Positions 37,369 to 45,415 of a stretch of DNA of 64,000 nucleotides are shown here, piece by piece. The notes under the pieces were generated by a model. The model was given only the letters and a program-made list of their open reading frames with translations, was not told the DNA's origin and did no database searches. The stretch is from Roseateles aquatilis (GTDB taxonomy: Bacteria; Pseudomonadota; Gammaproteobacteria; Burkholderiales; Burkholderiaceae_C): NCBI RefSeq assembly GCF_002205645.1, contig NZ_NIOF01000001.1, positions 992,001 through 1,056,000 on the forward strand. The letters are read 5' to 3'. The translations under genes and the position numbers were made by a program. Numbering within the stretch: position 1 is the stretch's first letter; each line of letters starts with the position of its first letter.

Positions 37369-37405
37369 GTTGTAAGCACCCCTGGACGAGTCGGCCGTCA
37401 ACCTA

Positions 37406-37425
37406 TACTGTATGCAAATACAGTA
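37406..37425 (+). promoter_or_regulatory. LexA box of the imuABC operon
   Basis: CTGT-N8-ACAG (37408-37423) within a perfect 20-base palindromic match to the gammaproteobacterial-type SOS box. A TATACT overlaps its left edge (37404-37409) as a possible -10, so LexA binding would block RNA polymerase. The imuA start lies 22 bases downstream. LexA-controlled imuA-imuB-dnaE2 is established in other proteobacteria. Confidence 0.92.
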
Positions 37426-37446
37426 TTGAAGATTCGCTGACTCGCC

Positions 37447-38418
37447 ATGCCATCCCTGCCCGCCGGGGAGGATCGCCCCTCTCCGTCCCGCGGCGGTGAC
37501 GACGGACCGGTCTCCCCCACACAGAACCTTGCCCAGGACGCCTCCCGCCACGTGCTGCGGGTGCCGCCCACGCCCATTCCGCCCGCGGTGGCGGGGGCGT
37601 TGTGGCGCGGCGATTCGCTGGGGCGCGGCACCGACACGGTCTGGCCGAGCGGCTTCGAGGCGCTGGACGCCGAGTTGCCCGGCGGCGGCTGGCCCGCCCG
37701 CCAACTGACCGAGGTGCTGATGCCGCAGTTCTCGCTGGCCGAATGGCGGCTGGTGGGGCCGGCGCTGCGCGGCGTCGTGAAACGCGGCGCGCCGGCGGTG
37801 TTGGTCGGACCGCCCAAGCGCCCTCACCTGCCCGGGCTGATGCACCTGGGGCTGGACGAGCATCGGGTGGTCTGGATCCAGGCCCAGGCACCGTCCGAGC
37901 GGCTCTGGTGCGCCGAGCAATTGATCAAGTCCAACGCCGCCGGCGCGGTGCTGGCCTGGGTGCCGCAGGCCGCGCCGGAGCAATTGCGGCGGCTGCAGGT
38001 GCTGGCCCAGTCCTTCGAGGGCCCGGTGTTCCTGTTCCGGCCGCTGGAGGCCCGGCACGACCCGTCGCCGGCGCCGCTGCGCCTGGAGGCCACGATCGAC
38101 GTGGACTGGGCGCTGCACGTGCGCGTCCTCAAGCGCAAGGGGCCGGCGCACGAGCCCCCGCTGCGGCTGCCCTCCGTCCCCGGCGGGCTGGCGCTGGTGC
38201 TGACGCCGCGCGTGATGCGACCCAGCGAGATGCGGCCCGTGCCGGCCCCGGTCGCGGTCCCGTCGCCCTCGCACGCGCCGGCCGGGGGCCCGGCATCCGC
38301 CCCGGTGTCCGCCCCGGCCCCGATGGCCGTGGCGGCCGCCGCCTCTTTCTTCCCGGAGTTGCACGATGTTGTGGGTCGCCCTGATTCTTTCGCCTCGTCC
38401 GCCGACGCCGGCCGATGA
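37447..38418 (+). CDS. imuA: Translesion-synthesis accessory protein ImuA
   Basis: ImuA is a RecA-like/SulA-like accessory factor of the DNA-damage mutasome. The 323-residue product has the core GFEALDAELPGGGWPARQLTEVL near residues 77-100, then LAEWRLVGPALRG and VVWIQAQAPSERLWCAEQL. The Walker A of RecA is not conserved, as usual for ImuA. The C-terminal 70 residues are Pro/Ala-rich. It overlaps imuB by 53 bases and follows the LexA box closely. Confidence 0.9.
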   Translation: MPSLPAGEDRPSPSRGGDDGPVSPTQNLAQDASRHVLRVPPTPIPPAVAGALWRGDSLGRGTDTVWPSGFEALDAELPGGGWPARQLTEVLMPQFSLAEWRLVGPALRGVVKRGAPAVLVGPPKRPHLPGLMHLGLDEHRVVWIQAQAPSERLWCAEQLIKSNAAGAVLAWVPQAAPEQLRRLQVLAQSFEGPVFLFRPLEARHDPSPAPLRLEATIDVDWALHVRVLKRKGPAHEPPLRLPSVPGGLALVLTPRVMRPSEMRPVPAPVAVPSPSHAPAGGPASAPVSAPAPMAVAAAASFFPELHDVVGRPDSFASSADAGR

Positions 38419-39883
38419 CCCGAAGACGCCGCCCGGCATCTGTCCGGAGGCGCAATCGGGCCTGGCGGTCTGGTGCCTGCAGTTCACGCCGCGCGTGGCG
38501 CTGATGGAGGACGCCGTCGTCATGGAGGTGGCGGCCAGCCTGCGGCTGTTCCGCGGCTTGAGCGCGCTCAAGGCGCGGATCGGCGTGGAGGCGCCCGATC
38601 TGGGCGTGGCCGCCATCGGCTGGGCGCCGACCGCCACCGCCGCGCTGACGCTGGCGCGTTGCGGCGTGCTCGACCTGGGGCAACGGCTGCTGCAGGCGGT
38701 GCTGGATCCGCTGTCGCTGATGGCGCTCAGCGCCGCCGTCCCCCATGCCGAGCCGCTGACCCGCGCCGGCATCAACACGCTGGGCCAGTTGCGGGCGCTG
38801 CCGCGCGGCGCGGTAAGCCGGCGCTTCGGCGCAGCGCTGCTGACGATGCTGGACCAGGCCTATGCGCTGCGGCCCGAGGCGCATCGCTGGGAAGTCCTGC
38901 CCGAGGACTTCCATGCCCGCGTCGAGCTGCCCAGCCGCGAGGACCACGCGCCCGCGCTGCTGGCCTGCGCCCGGCCGCTGCTGATGCGGCTGTGCGGCTG
39001 GCTGGCCGCGCGCCATGCCGGCGCCACCGGCGTGACGCTGCACTGGGTGCACGACTCGATGCGCGCCAAGGACGCCGGCGACGGCGGCAGCCTGACCCTG
39101 CGCACCGCCGAGCCGATCCGCGAGCTGGAGCACTTCTGCCGGCTGATGGCCGAGCACCTCGCCAAGACGCGGCTGCTGGCGCCGGTCGGCGAGTTGCGGC
39201 TGGAGGCCGTCGGCGTGCAGCCGCTGGCCGAGGACAGCGGCTCGCTGCTGCCCGACGTGGTGCGCACCGGCGAGACGCTGTACCTGACGCTGGAACGCAT
39301 CGCCGCGCGGCTGGGTCCGACGCGGGTGCTGCAGCCGGCGCCGGGCGACGATCACCGGCTGGAATGGATGACGCGCTGGCGGTCCGCGGTGGACGCCTCC
39401 GGGTCGGGGGCGGGATCGGGAGCGGGGGCCGCGTCCGGGCCGCGTTCGAGCCCGGGCCGGGGCATCGGTCGCCCGGCCGCGGCGCCGGCCCCCTGCGCGC
39501 CCGAGCCCACCTTCCTGCTGGAACCGCCGCTGCGCCTGGCCCTGCGCGATCATCGGCCGCATTACCAGGGACCGCTGACCTTGCTGATCGGTCCCGACCG
39601 CGTCGAGGGTGGCTGGTGGGACCGCCTGCCGCGTCGCGCGCCCACCGAGGCGGAGCAAGCCGCGGCCGCGCCGAGGCCGGCACCGGGCGCCGTGCAGACG
39701 CCAGCCTTCCTCTCGATGGCGCCGAACGAAGACGCCAAGGCGCTCGCGCACGGTCACCGCAACGTGACGCGCGATTACTGGGTGGCGGTCAACGAGCACG
39801 CCGGCGTGCTGGCCATCTTCCGGCAACACCGAGGCAAGGAAGAGGACGACGACGCCTGGTTCCTCCACGGCGTCTACGCCTGA
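38366..39883 (+). CDS. imuB: Inactive Y-family polymerase-like protein ImuB
   Basis: ImuB is a Y-family polymerase relative without catalytic carboxylates that links DnaE2 to the sliding clamp. The 505-residue product begins MLWVALILSPRPP and has the family phrases LAVWCLQFTPRVAL and MEVAASLRLFRG. No catalytic DE pair is visible, in line with an inactive palm. A Ser/Ala/Gly/Pro-rich linker (about 350-375) separates the C-terminal domain ending in the VNEHAGVLAIFRQH region. The overlap with imuA and the 13-base gap to dnaE2 indicate one operon. Confidence 0.92.
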   Translation: MLWVALILSPRPPTPADDPKTPPGICPEAQSGLAVWCLQFTPRVALMEDAVVMEVAASLRLFRGLSALKARIGVEAPDLGVAAIGWAPTATAALTLARCGVLDLGQRLLQAVLDPLSLMALSAAVPHAEPLTRAGINTLGQLRALPRGAVSRRFGAALLTMLDQAYALRPEAHRWEVLPEDFHARVELPSREDHAPALLACARPLLMRLCGWLAARHAGATGVTLHWVHDSMRAKDAGDGGSLTLRTAEPIRELEHFCRLMAEHLAKTRLLAPVGELRLEAVGVQPLAEDSGSLLPDVVRTGETLYLTLERIAARLGPTRVLQPAPGDDHRLEWMTRWRSAVDASGSGAGSGAGAASGPRSSPGRGIGRPAAAPAPCAPEPTFLLEPPLRLALRDHRPHYQGPLTLLIGPDRVEGGWWDRLPRRAPTEAEQAAAAPRPAPGAVQTPAFLSMAPNEDAKALAHGHRNVTRDYWVAVNEHAGVLAIFRQHRGKEEDDDAWFLHGVYA

Positions 39884-39896
39884 GGCGGCATCAACG

Positions 39897-42800
39897 ATGG
39901 CCACCGACCCCGCACACCCTCCCGGCTCGGAGGACCGTCCCCGCGGTCCCCGGCGCGATGCCGCCCGGGCATCGGACGAATCGCCCGCCGGGCGCGACAT
40001 CGGGCCCGACATGGCGCGCGACATCGAGTATGACCTCGGGCATGACATCGACCGAGGCCCCGGTGACGACACCGGCATGGATGCCGGGAGCGACACCGGG
40101 CCCGATGCCGCGCCGTCCGACGGCCTGCCCGACTACGCCGAGCTGCGCTGCGTCAGCAACTTCAGTTTTCTCAAGGGCGCCAGTTGGCCGGAGGAACTGG
40201 CCGAGCGCGCCAAGGCGCTCGGCTACGCCGCGCTCGCGATCACCGACGAGTGCAGCATGGCCGGCATGGTCCGCGCGCATGTCGCGGCCAAGGCGCACCA
40301 GCTCAAGCTGCTGGTCGGCAGCCAGATCGAGATCGACTGCGGCCACCCCTTCACGCTGATCGTGCTGGCCTGCAACCTGAACGGCTACGGCAACCTGTGC
40401 CAGTTGATCTCGCGGCTGCGGCGCGCGTCGGAGAAAGGCAGCTACCGCTGCACGCCCGGCGACATCGGACCACGGGCCCTGGACGACTGCGTCGTCGTCG
40501 CCTGTCCCGACCGCCACGCCACGGCGGAGCAACTGCTGGCGCTGTCGAGCTGGCTGCTGTCGCGTTTCATGGGCCGGTGCTGGCTGGGCGTGGACCAGCC
40601 GCAACGCGCCGACGACGAGATCCGCCTGCTGCGGCTGCGCGAGGCCGGCGCGCAGAGCGCGATTCCGCTGGTGGCCGTGGGCGACGTGCTGATGCATGTG
40701 CGCAGCCGCAAGCCGCTGCAGGACGTGCTGACCGCGACCCGGCTGGGCCGGCCGTTGACCGACTGCGGCCAGGCGCTGGACCGCAACGCCGAGCGGCATC
40801 TGCGCCATCGCGGCCGACTGGCGTTGAGCTTCCCCCCCGACCTGCTGGCCGAGACGCTGCGCGTGGCCGATCGCTGCAGATTCAATCTCGACGAATTGCG
40901 CTACCAGTACCCCTCGGAGGTCGTGCCCGACGGCGAGACCCCGACCAGCCACCTGCGCCGCCTGACCTACGCGGGCGCGGCGCGGCGCTGGCCGGCAGGC
41001 ATCCCGGCCGACACCGGCGAGCAGATCGAGCGCGAGCTGGCGCTGATCGAGGACCTGCGCTACGAGCATTACTTCCTGACCGTCGCCGACATCGTCCAGT
41101 ACGCGCGCTCGCAGGGCATCCTTTGCCAGGGCCGGGGCAGCGCGGCCAACTCGGTGGTCTGCTACTGCAACGGCGTGACCGAGGTCGACCCGGCGCGCAT
41201 GCAGGTGCTCTTCGAGCGTTTCATCAGCAAGGAGCGCAACGAGCCGCCGGACATCGACATCGACTTCGAGCACGAACGCCGCGAGGAGGTGATCCAGTAC
41301 CTTTACCGCAAGTACACCCGCGAGCGCGCGGCGCTGGCGGCGGTGGTGATCTCGTACCGGGTCAAGAGCGCGCTGCGCGACGTGGGCAAGGCGCTGGGTT
41401 TCGAGCCGGAGGTGCTGGACACGCTCTGCGGCAATCACCAGTGGTGGGACGGCCAGACCATCGACGCCGAGCGGCTGCGCGAATCCGGCCTGGACGCCGA
41501 CGATCTGGCGGTGCGGCAGTTGGTGGCGATCACGAAGGAGTTGCTCGGCTTCCCGCGCCACCTGTCGCAGCATCCGGGCGGCTTCGTGCTGACGCACGGT
41601 CCGCTCACGCGCATGGTGCCGGTGGAGAACGCGTCGATGCCGGACCGCACCGTCATCGAGTGGGACAAGGACGACCTGGACGCGGTCGGGCTGCTCAAGG
41701 TCGACGTGCTGGGGCTGGGCATGCTGACGGCGATCCGCAAGACGCTGGACTTTGTCGGCAAGCGCGAGCGGTATCCGTTCGAGATGCAGGACATCCCCGC
41801 CGAGGACCGGGCGACCTACCGGATGATCCAGCGCGCCGAAACCATCGGCGTGTTCCAGATCGAGAGCCGCGCGCAGCGCAGCATGCTGCCCCGGCTGAAG
41901 CCGGAGAACTTCTACGACCTGGTCATCGAGGTCGCGATCGTGCGGCCCGGTCCGATCCAGGGCGGCATGGTGCATCCCTACCTGCAGCGGCGCCAGCAGC
42001 GCGAGGCGGTCGTCTACCCCAAGGGCCTGAAGCCGGTCCTGGAGCGCACGCTGGGCGTGCCGGTCTTCCAGGAGCAGGTGATGCAGATCGCCATGGTCGC
42101 GGCCGGGTTCACCGGCGGCGAGGCGGACGATCTGCGGCGCTCGATGGCGGCCTGGAAACGCAAGGGCGGGCTGGAGAAGTACTACGCCAAGATCGTCGAG
42201 GGCATGACCTCGCGCGGCTACGACAAGACCTTCGCCGAGCAGATCTTCGAGCAGATCAAGGGCTTCTCGGAGTACGGCTTCCCCGAGTCGCATGCGGCGT
42301 CGTTCGCGCTGCTGGTCTACGCCAGCAGCTGGCTCAAGCACCACCGGCCGGCGGAGTTCCTGGCCGGGCTGCTGAATGCGCAGCCGCTCGGGTTCTACTC
42401 GCCGAGCCAGTTGGTGCAGGACGCCAAGCGCAGCGGCGTCACCGTGCTGCCCCCCGACGTGATGCACAGCGATTGGGATTGCACGCTGGAGCGGATCGAC
42501 GGGCGCGTCATCCGCGGCACCAAACGTGGCAAGGAAGCCGAGGACGGCAACGCGGAGTTCGACGCGATGCTGGACGAGGAGGAAATGGCGGCGGAGCTGC
42601 TGGCCGAGGCGATCGCGGGCGATGGTGACGGCGCTGGGAGCAGCAACGGCAACGTCGATGGTGGGCTTGACGCGACCGAGCCCGCCGGGACGGATGCCGA
42701 CGCTCGCCCCGCGGACGGTGGCATCGCGGTGCGTCTCGGGCTGCGGCTGGTCAAGGGGCTGCAGAAGGCCTCGGCGGACCTCATCCGCCGCGAGCGCCAT

Positions 42801-43427
42801 GGCCGCGCCTTCGACGACGCGGAGGACCTGGCGCGCCGCACCGGCCTGAACCAGCAGCAGATGACGCTGCTGGCCTCGGGCGACGCGCTCGCCAGCATCA
42901 GCGGCCACCGCCGCCAGCAGGTCTGGGACGCGGCCGCGCAGCACGCGCCGCCGCCGCTGCTGAAGTCAGCGCCGGTGCAGGAGGACTTCCTGGCGCTGCC
43001 ACAGGCGCCGGAAGGCGAGGAGATCGTCTTCGACTACGCGTCGCTGGGCCTGACGCTGCGGCGCCATCCGCTGTCCCTGCTGCGCCCGCTGCTGAACGAG
43101 CGCCACCTGATGACCGCGCGTGAGTTGAGCGAGATGCCCAACGGCCGCGCGGTCCGCGGTTGCGGCATCGTCACCGTCAAGCAGCAACCGGCGACGGCGA
43201 AGGGGACGATCTTCATCTCGCTCGAGGACGAGACCGGCGACATCCAGGTGATCGTGCATCGCGACCTGTGGCAGCGACAGCGGCTGGTGATGCTGCATTC
43301 GCGGTTGATGGCGGTGCGGGGGAAGTGGCAGCGCAGCGGGGAGGTCCGCAACCTGATCGCCGGACATCTGGAGGACCTGACGCCGATGCTGGGGCGGTTG
43401 AGGACGGAGAGCCGGGATTTTCATTAG
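39897..43427 (+). CDS. dnaE2: Error-prone DNA polymerase DnaE2 (ImuC)
   Basis: DnaE2 is the catalytic C-family polymerase of SOS mutagenesis with ImuA and ImuB. The 1176-residue product has the PHP domain (AELRCVSNFSFLKGAS; ITDECSMAGM), the polymerase core with GRGSAANSVVCYC and PDIDIDFEHERREEV, where the aspartates are catalytic, and an OB-fold near the C terminus (GCGIVTVKQQPATAKGTIF). An insertion at about residues 875-945 is acidic and low-complexity. The first 80 residues are an unusual Asp/Gly-rich tract with repeating D-G/I-D steps that is not part of the family fold. The stop overlaps the convergent PIN gene. Confidence 0.95.
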   Translation: MATDPAHPPGSEDRPRGPRRDAARASDESPAGRDIGPDMARDIEYDLGHDIDRGPGDDTGMDAGSDTGPDAAPSDGLPDYAELRCVSNFSFLKGASWPEELAERAKALGYAALAITDECSMAGMVRAHVAAKAHQLKLLVGSQIEIDCGHPFTLIVLACNLNGYGNLCQLISRLRRASEKGSYRCTPGDIGPRALDDCVVVACPDRHATAEQLLALSSWLLSRFMGRCWLGVDQPQRADDEIRLLRLREAGAQSAIPLVAVGDVLMHVRSRKPLQDVLTATRLGRPLTDCGQALDRNAERHLRHRGRLALSFPPDLLAETLRVADRCRFNLDELRYQYPSEVVPDGETPTSHLRRLTYAGAARRWPAGIPADTGEQIERELALIEDLRYEHYFLTVADIVQYARSQGILCQGRGSAANSVVCYCNGVTEVDPARMQVLFERFISKERNEPPDIDIDFEHERREEVIQYLYRKYTRERAALAAVVISYRVKSALRDVGKALGFEPEVLDTLCGNHQWWDGQTIDAERLRESGLDADDLAVRQLVAITKELLGFPRHLSQHPGGFVLTHGPLTRMVPVENASMPDRTVIEWDKDDLDAVGLLKVDVLGLGMLTAIRKTLDFVGKRERYPFEMQDIPAEDRATYRMIQRAETIGVFQIESRAQRSMLPRLKPENFYDLVIEVAIVRPGPIQGGMVHPYLQRRQQREAVVYPKGLKPVLERTLGVPVFQEQVMQIAMVAAGFTGGEADDLRRSMAAWKRKGGLEKYYAKIVEGMTSRGYDKTFAEQIFEQIKGFSEYGFPESHAASFALLVYASSWLKHHRPAEFLAGLLNAQPLGFYSPSQLVQDAKRSGVTVLPPDVMHSDWDCTLERIDGRVIRGTKRGKEAEDGNAEFDAMLDEEEMAAELLAEAIAGDGDGAGSSNGNVDGGLDATEPAGTDADARPADGGIAVRLGLRLVKGLQKASADLIRRERHGRAFDDAEDLARRTGLNQQQMTLLASGDALASISGHRRQQVWDAAAQHAPPPLLKSAPVQEDFLALPQAPEGEEIVFDYASLGLTLRRHPLSLLRPLLNERHLMTARELSEMPNGRAVRGCGIVTVKQQPATAKGTIFISLEDETGDIQVIVHRDLWQRQRLVMLHSRLMAVRGKWQRSGEVRNLIAGHLEDLTPMLGRLRTESRDFH

Positions 43428-43852
43428 GCGGCGAATTGGGTTTTCGCCCTCGCACTGTGAGGTGATCCGACCGACTCTCCCAACGCCAACAACCTCCGGA
43501 GGGCCGCCTTATCAAATGTCATGAAGACCTGTCCACCAGAGATCCGGCCCTCACAAGCAATGGCGCCATCCGCGAAGTCCCCACCCAGATCGAGCATAGC
43601 CAATCCAGCATCAACGGCCATTTGATTCACCTTGACGGTCGGCTTCGCCACGATGGATCGAATGGCCCTCGCGATGTCGAGTGCGCCGTACTGGTACGAG
43701 CGTCCCAACACCCAGGCGAATTCGCAGAGACACGCCACGGCAATCACGACGAGCTCGGCATCGGCAAACAAGCGCATGGCCGCTTGTGCCTGTTCGACGT
43801 TGTCCCGGACGATGATCCTCACCAGGACGTTCGTGTCCACCGCGACCTTCAT
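43424..43852 (-). CDS. PIN-domain toxin (VapC-like)
   Basis: A 142-residue PIN ribonuclease. The acidic residues D6 (VAVDTNVLVR), E44 (CEFAWVL), D92 and D95 (GGDFADGAIAC) match the metal-binding set of VapC toxins. The start at 43852 overlaps the antitoxin stop by ATGA. By eye the G+C content is lower than in flanking genes. The 3' end overlaps the dnaE2 stop by four bases. Confidence 0.88.
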   Translation of the reverse strand: MKVAVDTNVLVRIIVRDNVEQAQAAMRLFADAELVVIAVACLCEFAWVLGRSYQYGALDIARAIRSIVAKPTVKVNQMAVDAGLAMLDLGGDFADGAIACEGRISGGQVFMTFDKAALRRLLALGESVGSPHSARAKTQFAA

Positions 43853-44127
43853 GGCTCCCCCGCCCACCCGCGTGCGATCGCGTCATTCATCTCCTCGATG
43901 GACACCTCGCCCTCGCGGCCACGTGGTCGGCCAGCGAGTAGCCCGAAGAGCTCGCGGATATCCCCAGTGCGAGCGCCGCGAAGGACGCAACAACCGTTGG
44001 CCAAAAGATCCACTTCGATCTTCCCTCCCGGTCGCACCTTCAAGTGGTCCAGCACCAAACGTTCCAGTTTGACGGTGCGCTTCTGCGACACCGTCATCGG
44101 CAACAGATCGATCATCACGACGCTCAT
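43849..44127 (-). CDS. AbrB/MazE-type antitoxin
   Basis: A 92-residue protein with the swapped-hairpin DNA-binding domain (LERLVLDHLKVRPGGKIEV, then GCCVLRG) in its first half and a helical C-terminal toxin-binding part (IRELFGLLAGRPRG, EVSIEEMNDAIARGW). It overlaps the PIN gene, the standard arrangement. AAGGA lies eight bases upstream of the ATG at 44127, which fixes the start. A small palindrome for autoregulation was not found. Confidence 0.88.
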   Translation of the reverse strand: MSVVMIDLLPMTVSQKRTVKLERLVLDHLKVRPGGKIEVDLLANGCCVLRGARTGDIRELFGLLAGRPRGREGEVSIEEMNDAIARGWAGEP

Positions 44128-44375
44128 ATCGCTTGTCCTTGCGCAACTGCATGAGGCTGGAAATCCTAGGCCGCGACGATCCTGAAAATCCGTCCTTCCC
44201 TCTGATTCCCGTCAAAGGACGGTGCGATAAAGCACCGGCGTTCCGAACGTCAGTTCGGTGTAGGTCAAGTCCCACGTGTTCATGCGCCCTTGTGGGGATG
44301 CCCCGGCCACGGACGATGAGGAATGATCGGATCAACTGCCTCACTGCCGACCTCACCGGGCGGCTGGCCGACACC
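44128..44375. other. Gap between antitoxin and lipase-like gene
   Basis: Here 248 bases separate divergent genes. They hold CGAACGTCAGTTCG (44248-44261), a near-palindrome with GAAC and GTTC arms, and the antitoxin Shine-Dalgarno. A tRNA-like arm was considered and rejected. Nothing else was seen. Confidence 0.35.
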
Positions 44376-45179
44376 ATGAAAACGATCACCGCCCTTCCCG
44401 ACGCCCTGCCCGCCGTGGTGCCCGTCATTTCGTCCCCGTCCTGGGCGCTGCTCGGCATCGAGCCGCTGCGCGCCGCGATGGAATACGCCAGTTGCCGCCT
44501 CATGGACCGCAGCGGCCATCCGCCCGGCGACGGTCATCCGGTGGTGGTCTTTCCCGGTCTCGCGGCCGATGCGCAGTCGATCGCGCCGCTGGTCGGCTTC
44601 TGCCACGGCCTGGGCTACGAAGCGCGGGACTGGGGCCGCGGCATCAACACCGGCCCGACGGGTGACATCGATCTGTGGCTGGACACGCTGACCGCCGACA
44701 TCGAAGCCCTCGTGGCCGCGCATCGCCAACCGGTCTCGCTGATCGGATGGAGCCTGGGCGGCATCTACGCCCGCGAGGTGGCCAAGCGCATCTCCCTACC
44801 GGTGCGGCAGGTCATCACCATCGGCACGCCGATCACCGGCGAGGCGGCGCAGACCAACGTCAGCCTGATCTACCGATGGGTCAACGGCACGTTGCCGGTG
44901 CTGGAGAACGCCTTCAAGGCTCGCTTGCTGACGGCGCCCGACGTGCCGACCACCTCGATCTACAGCCGATCCGACGGCGTCGTCGCCTGGCAGGCCTGCC
45001 TGCAGCCCGACGACCATCCGATGATCGAGAACGTCGAGGTCGACGGCAGCCATTGCGGCCTGTGCTGGAACCCGGCGGTGTTGAAGGTCGTCGCCGACCG
45101 GCTCGCGCATTCGCCTGGGGCCTGGCGTCCGTACACCGCGCAAGGGGCCGCGCCGCAGATGCCGTTGCCGGCGAACTGA
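44376..45179 (+). CDS. Lipase/alpha-beta-hydrolase-like protein
   Basis: A 267-residue alpha/beta hydrolase. The nucleophile elbow is GWSLGG (in SLIGWSLGGIYARE), the oxyanion region HPVVVFPGLAADAQS, and the terminal histidine is in EVDGSHCGLCWNP. It resembles cytoplasmic or membrane-associated lipases and PGAP1-like esterases and lacks a signal peptide. Substrate is unknown. The start at 44376 is chosen from length; an in-frame ATG upstream would add residues without a Shine-Dalgarno. Confidence 0.8.
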   Translation: MKTITALPDALPAVVPVISSPSWALLGIEPLRAAMEYASCRLMDRSGHPPGDGHPVVVFPGLAADAQSIAPLVGFCHGLGYEARDWGRGINTGPTGDIDLWLDTLTADIEALVAAHRQPVSLIGWSLGGIYAREVAKRISLPVRQVITIGTPITGEAAQTNVSLIYRWVNGTLPVLENAFKARLLTAPDVPTTSIYSRSDGVVAWQACLQPDDHPMIENVEVDGSHCGLCWNPAVLKVVADRLAHSPGAWRPYTAQGAAPQMPLPAN

Positions 45180-45227
45180 TCCGCGTCGGCGCCGCGCGGT
45201 GCCGACGCCCTCACGACCCTCAACGCA

Positions 45228-45259
45228 AGCGGAGGCCGCGATCACTCGCGGCCTCCGCT
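45228..45259. terminator. Bidirectional terminator
   Basis: AGCGGAGGCCGCG pairs with CGCGGCCTCCGCT in a perfect 13-bp stem with an ATCACT loop. A weaker 8-bp stem (GCGTCGGC / GCCGACGC) stands at 45183-45208. They separate the plus-strand lipase gene from the minus-strand small membrane protein gene. Confidence 0.75.
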
Positions 45260-45288
45260 GCGTCTTGCCCGTCGTGACTCGCGCTGTT

Positions 45289-45360
45289 TCAGCGGATCAG
45301 CGCGATGAGGATGATGATCGGGATGGGCACGCCCAGCAGGAAGAGCAGGATGGATCGCAT
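45289..45360 (-). CDS. 23-residue membrane protein
   Basis: A very short gene encoding MRSILLFLLGVPIPI followed by IILIALIR. It is one hydrophobic helix with a Pro-Ile-Pro kink and charged ends. GGAG lies about nine bases upstream of the ATG. Closely similar peptides are widespread in proteobacteria as I recall, usually unannotated. It lies 55 bases after the larger membrane protein gene on the same strand and precedes a strong terminator, so the two probably share a transcript. Confidence 0.75.
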   Translation of the reverse strand: MRSILLFLLGVPIPIIILIALIR

Positions 45361-45415
45361 GTGAAGTCTCCGGTTCGTTGATCTCGGAATCGATGGCGCG
45401 GCGAGGCCGGCCCCC

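Noticed and set aside
44240-44300. tRNA-like arm with GGTCAAGTCCCAC and a short match to common plasmid-origin sequence
   Set aside because: No cloverleaf can be drawn and the match is too short to mean homology.
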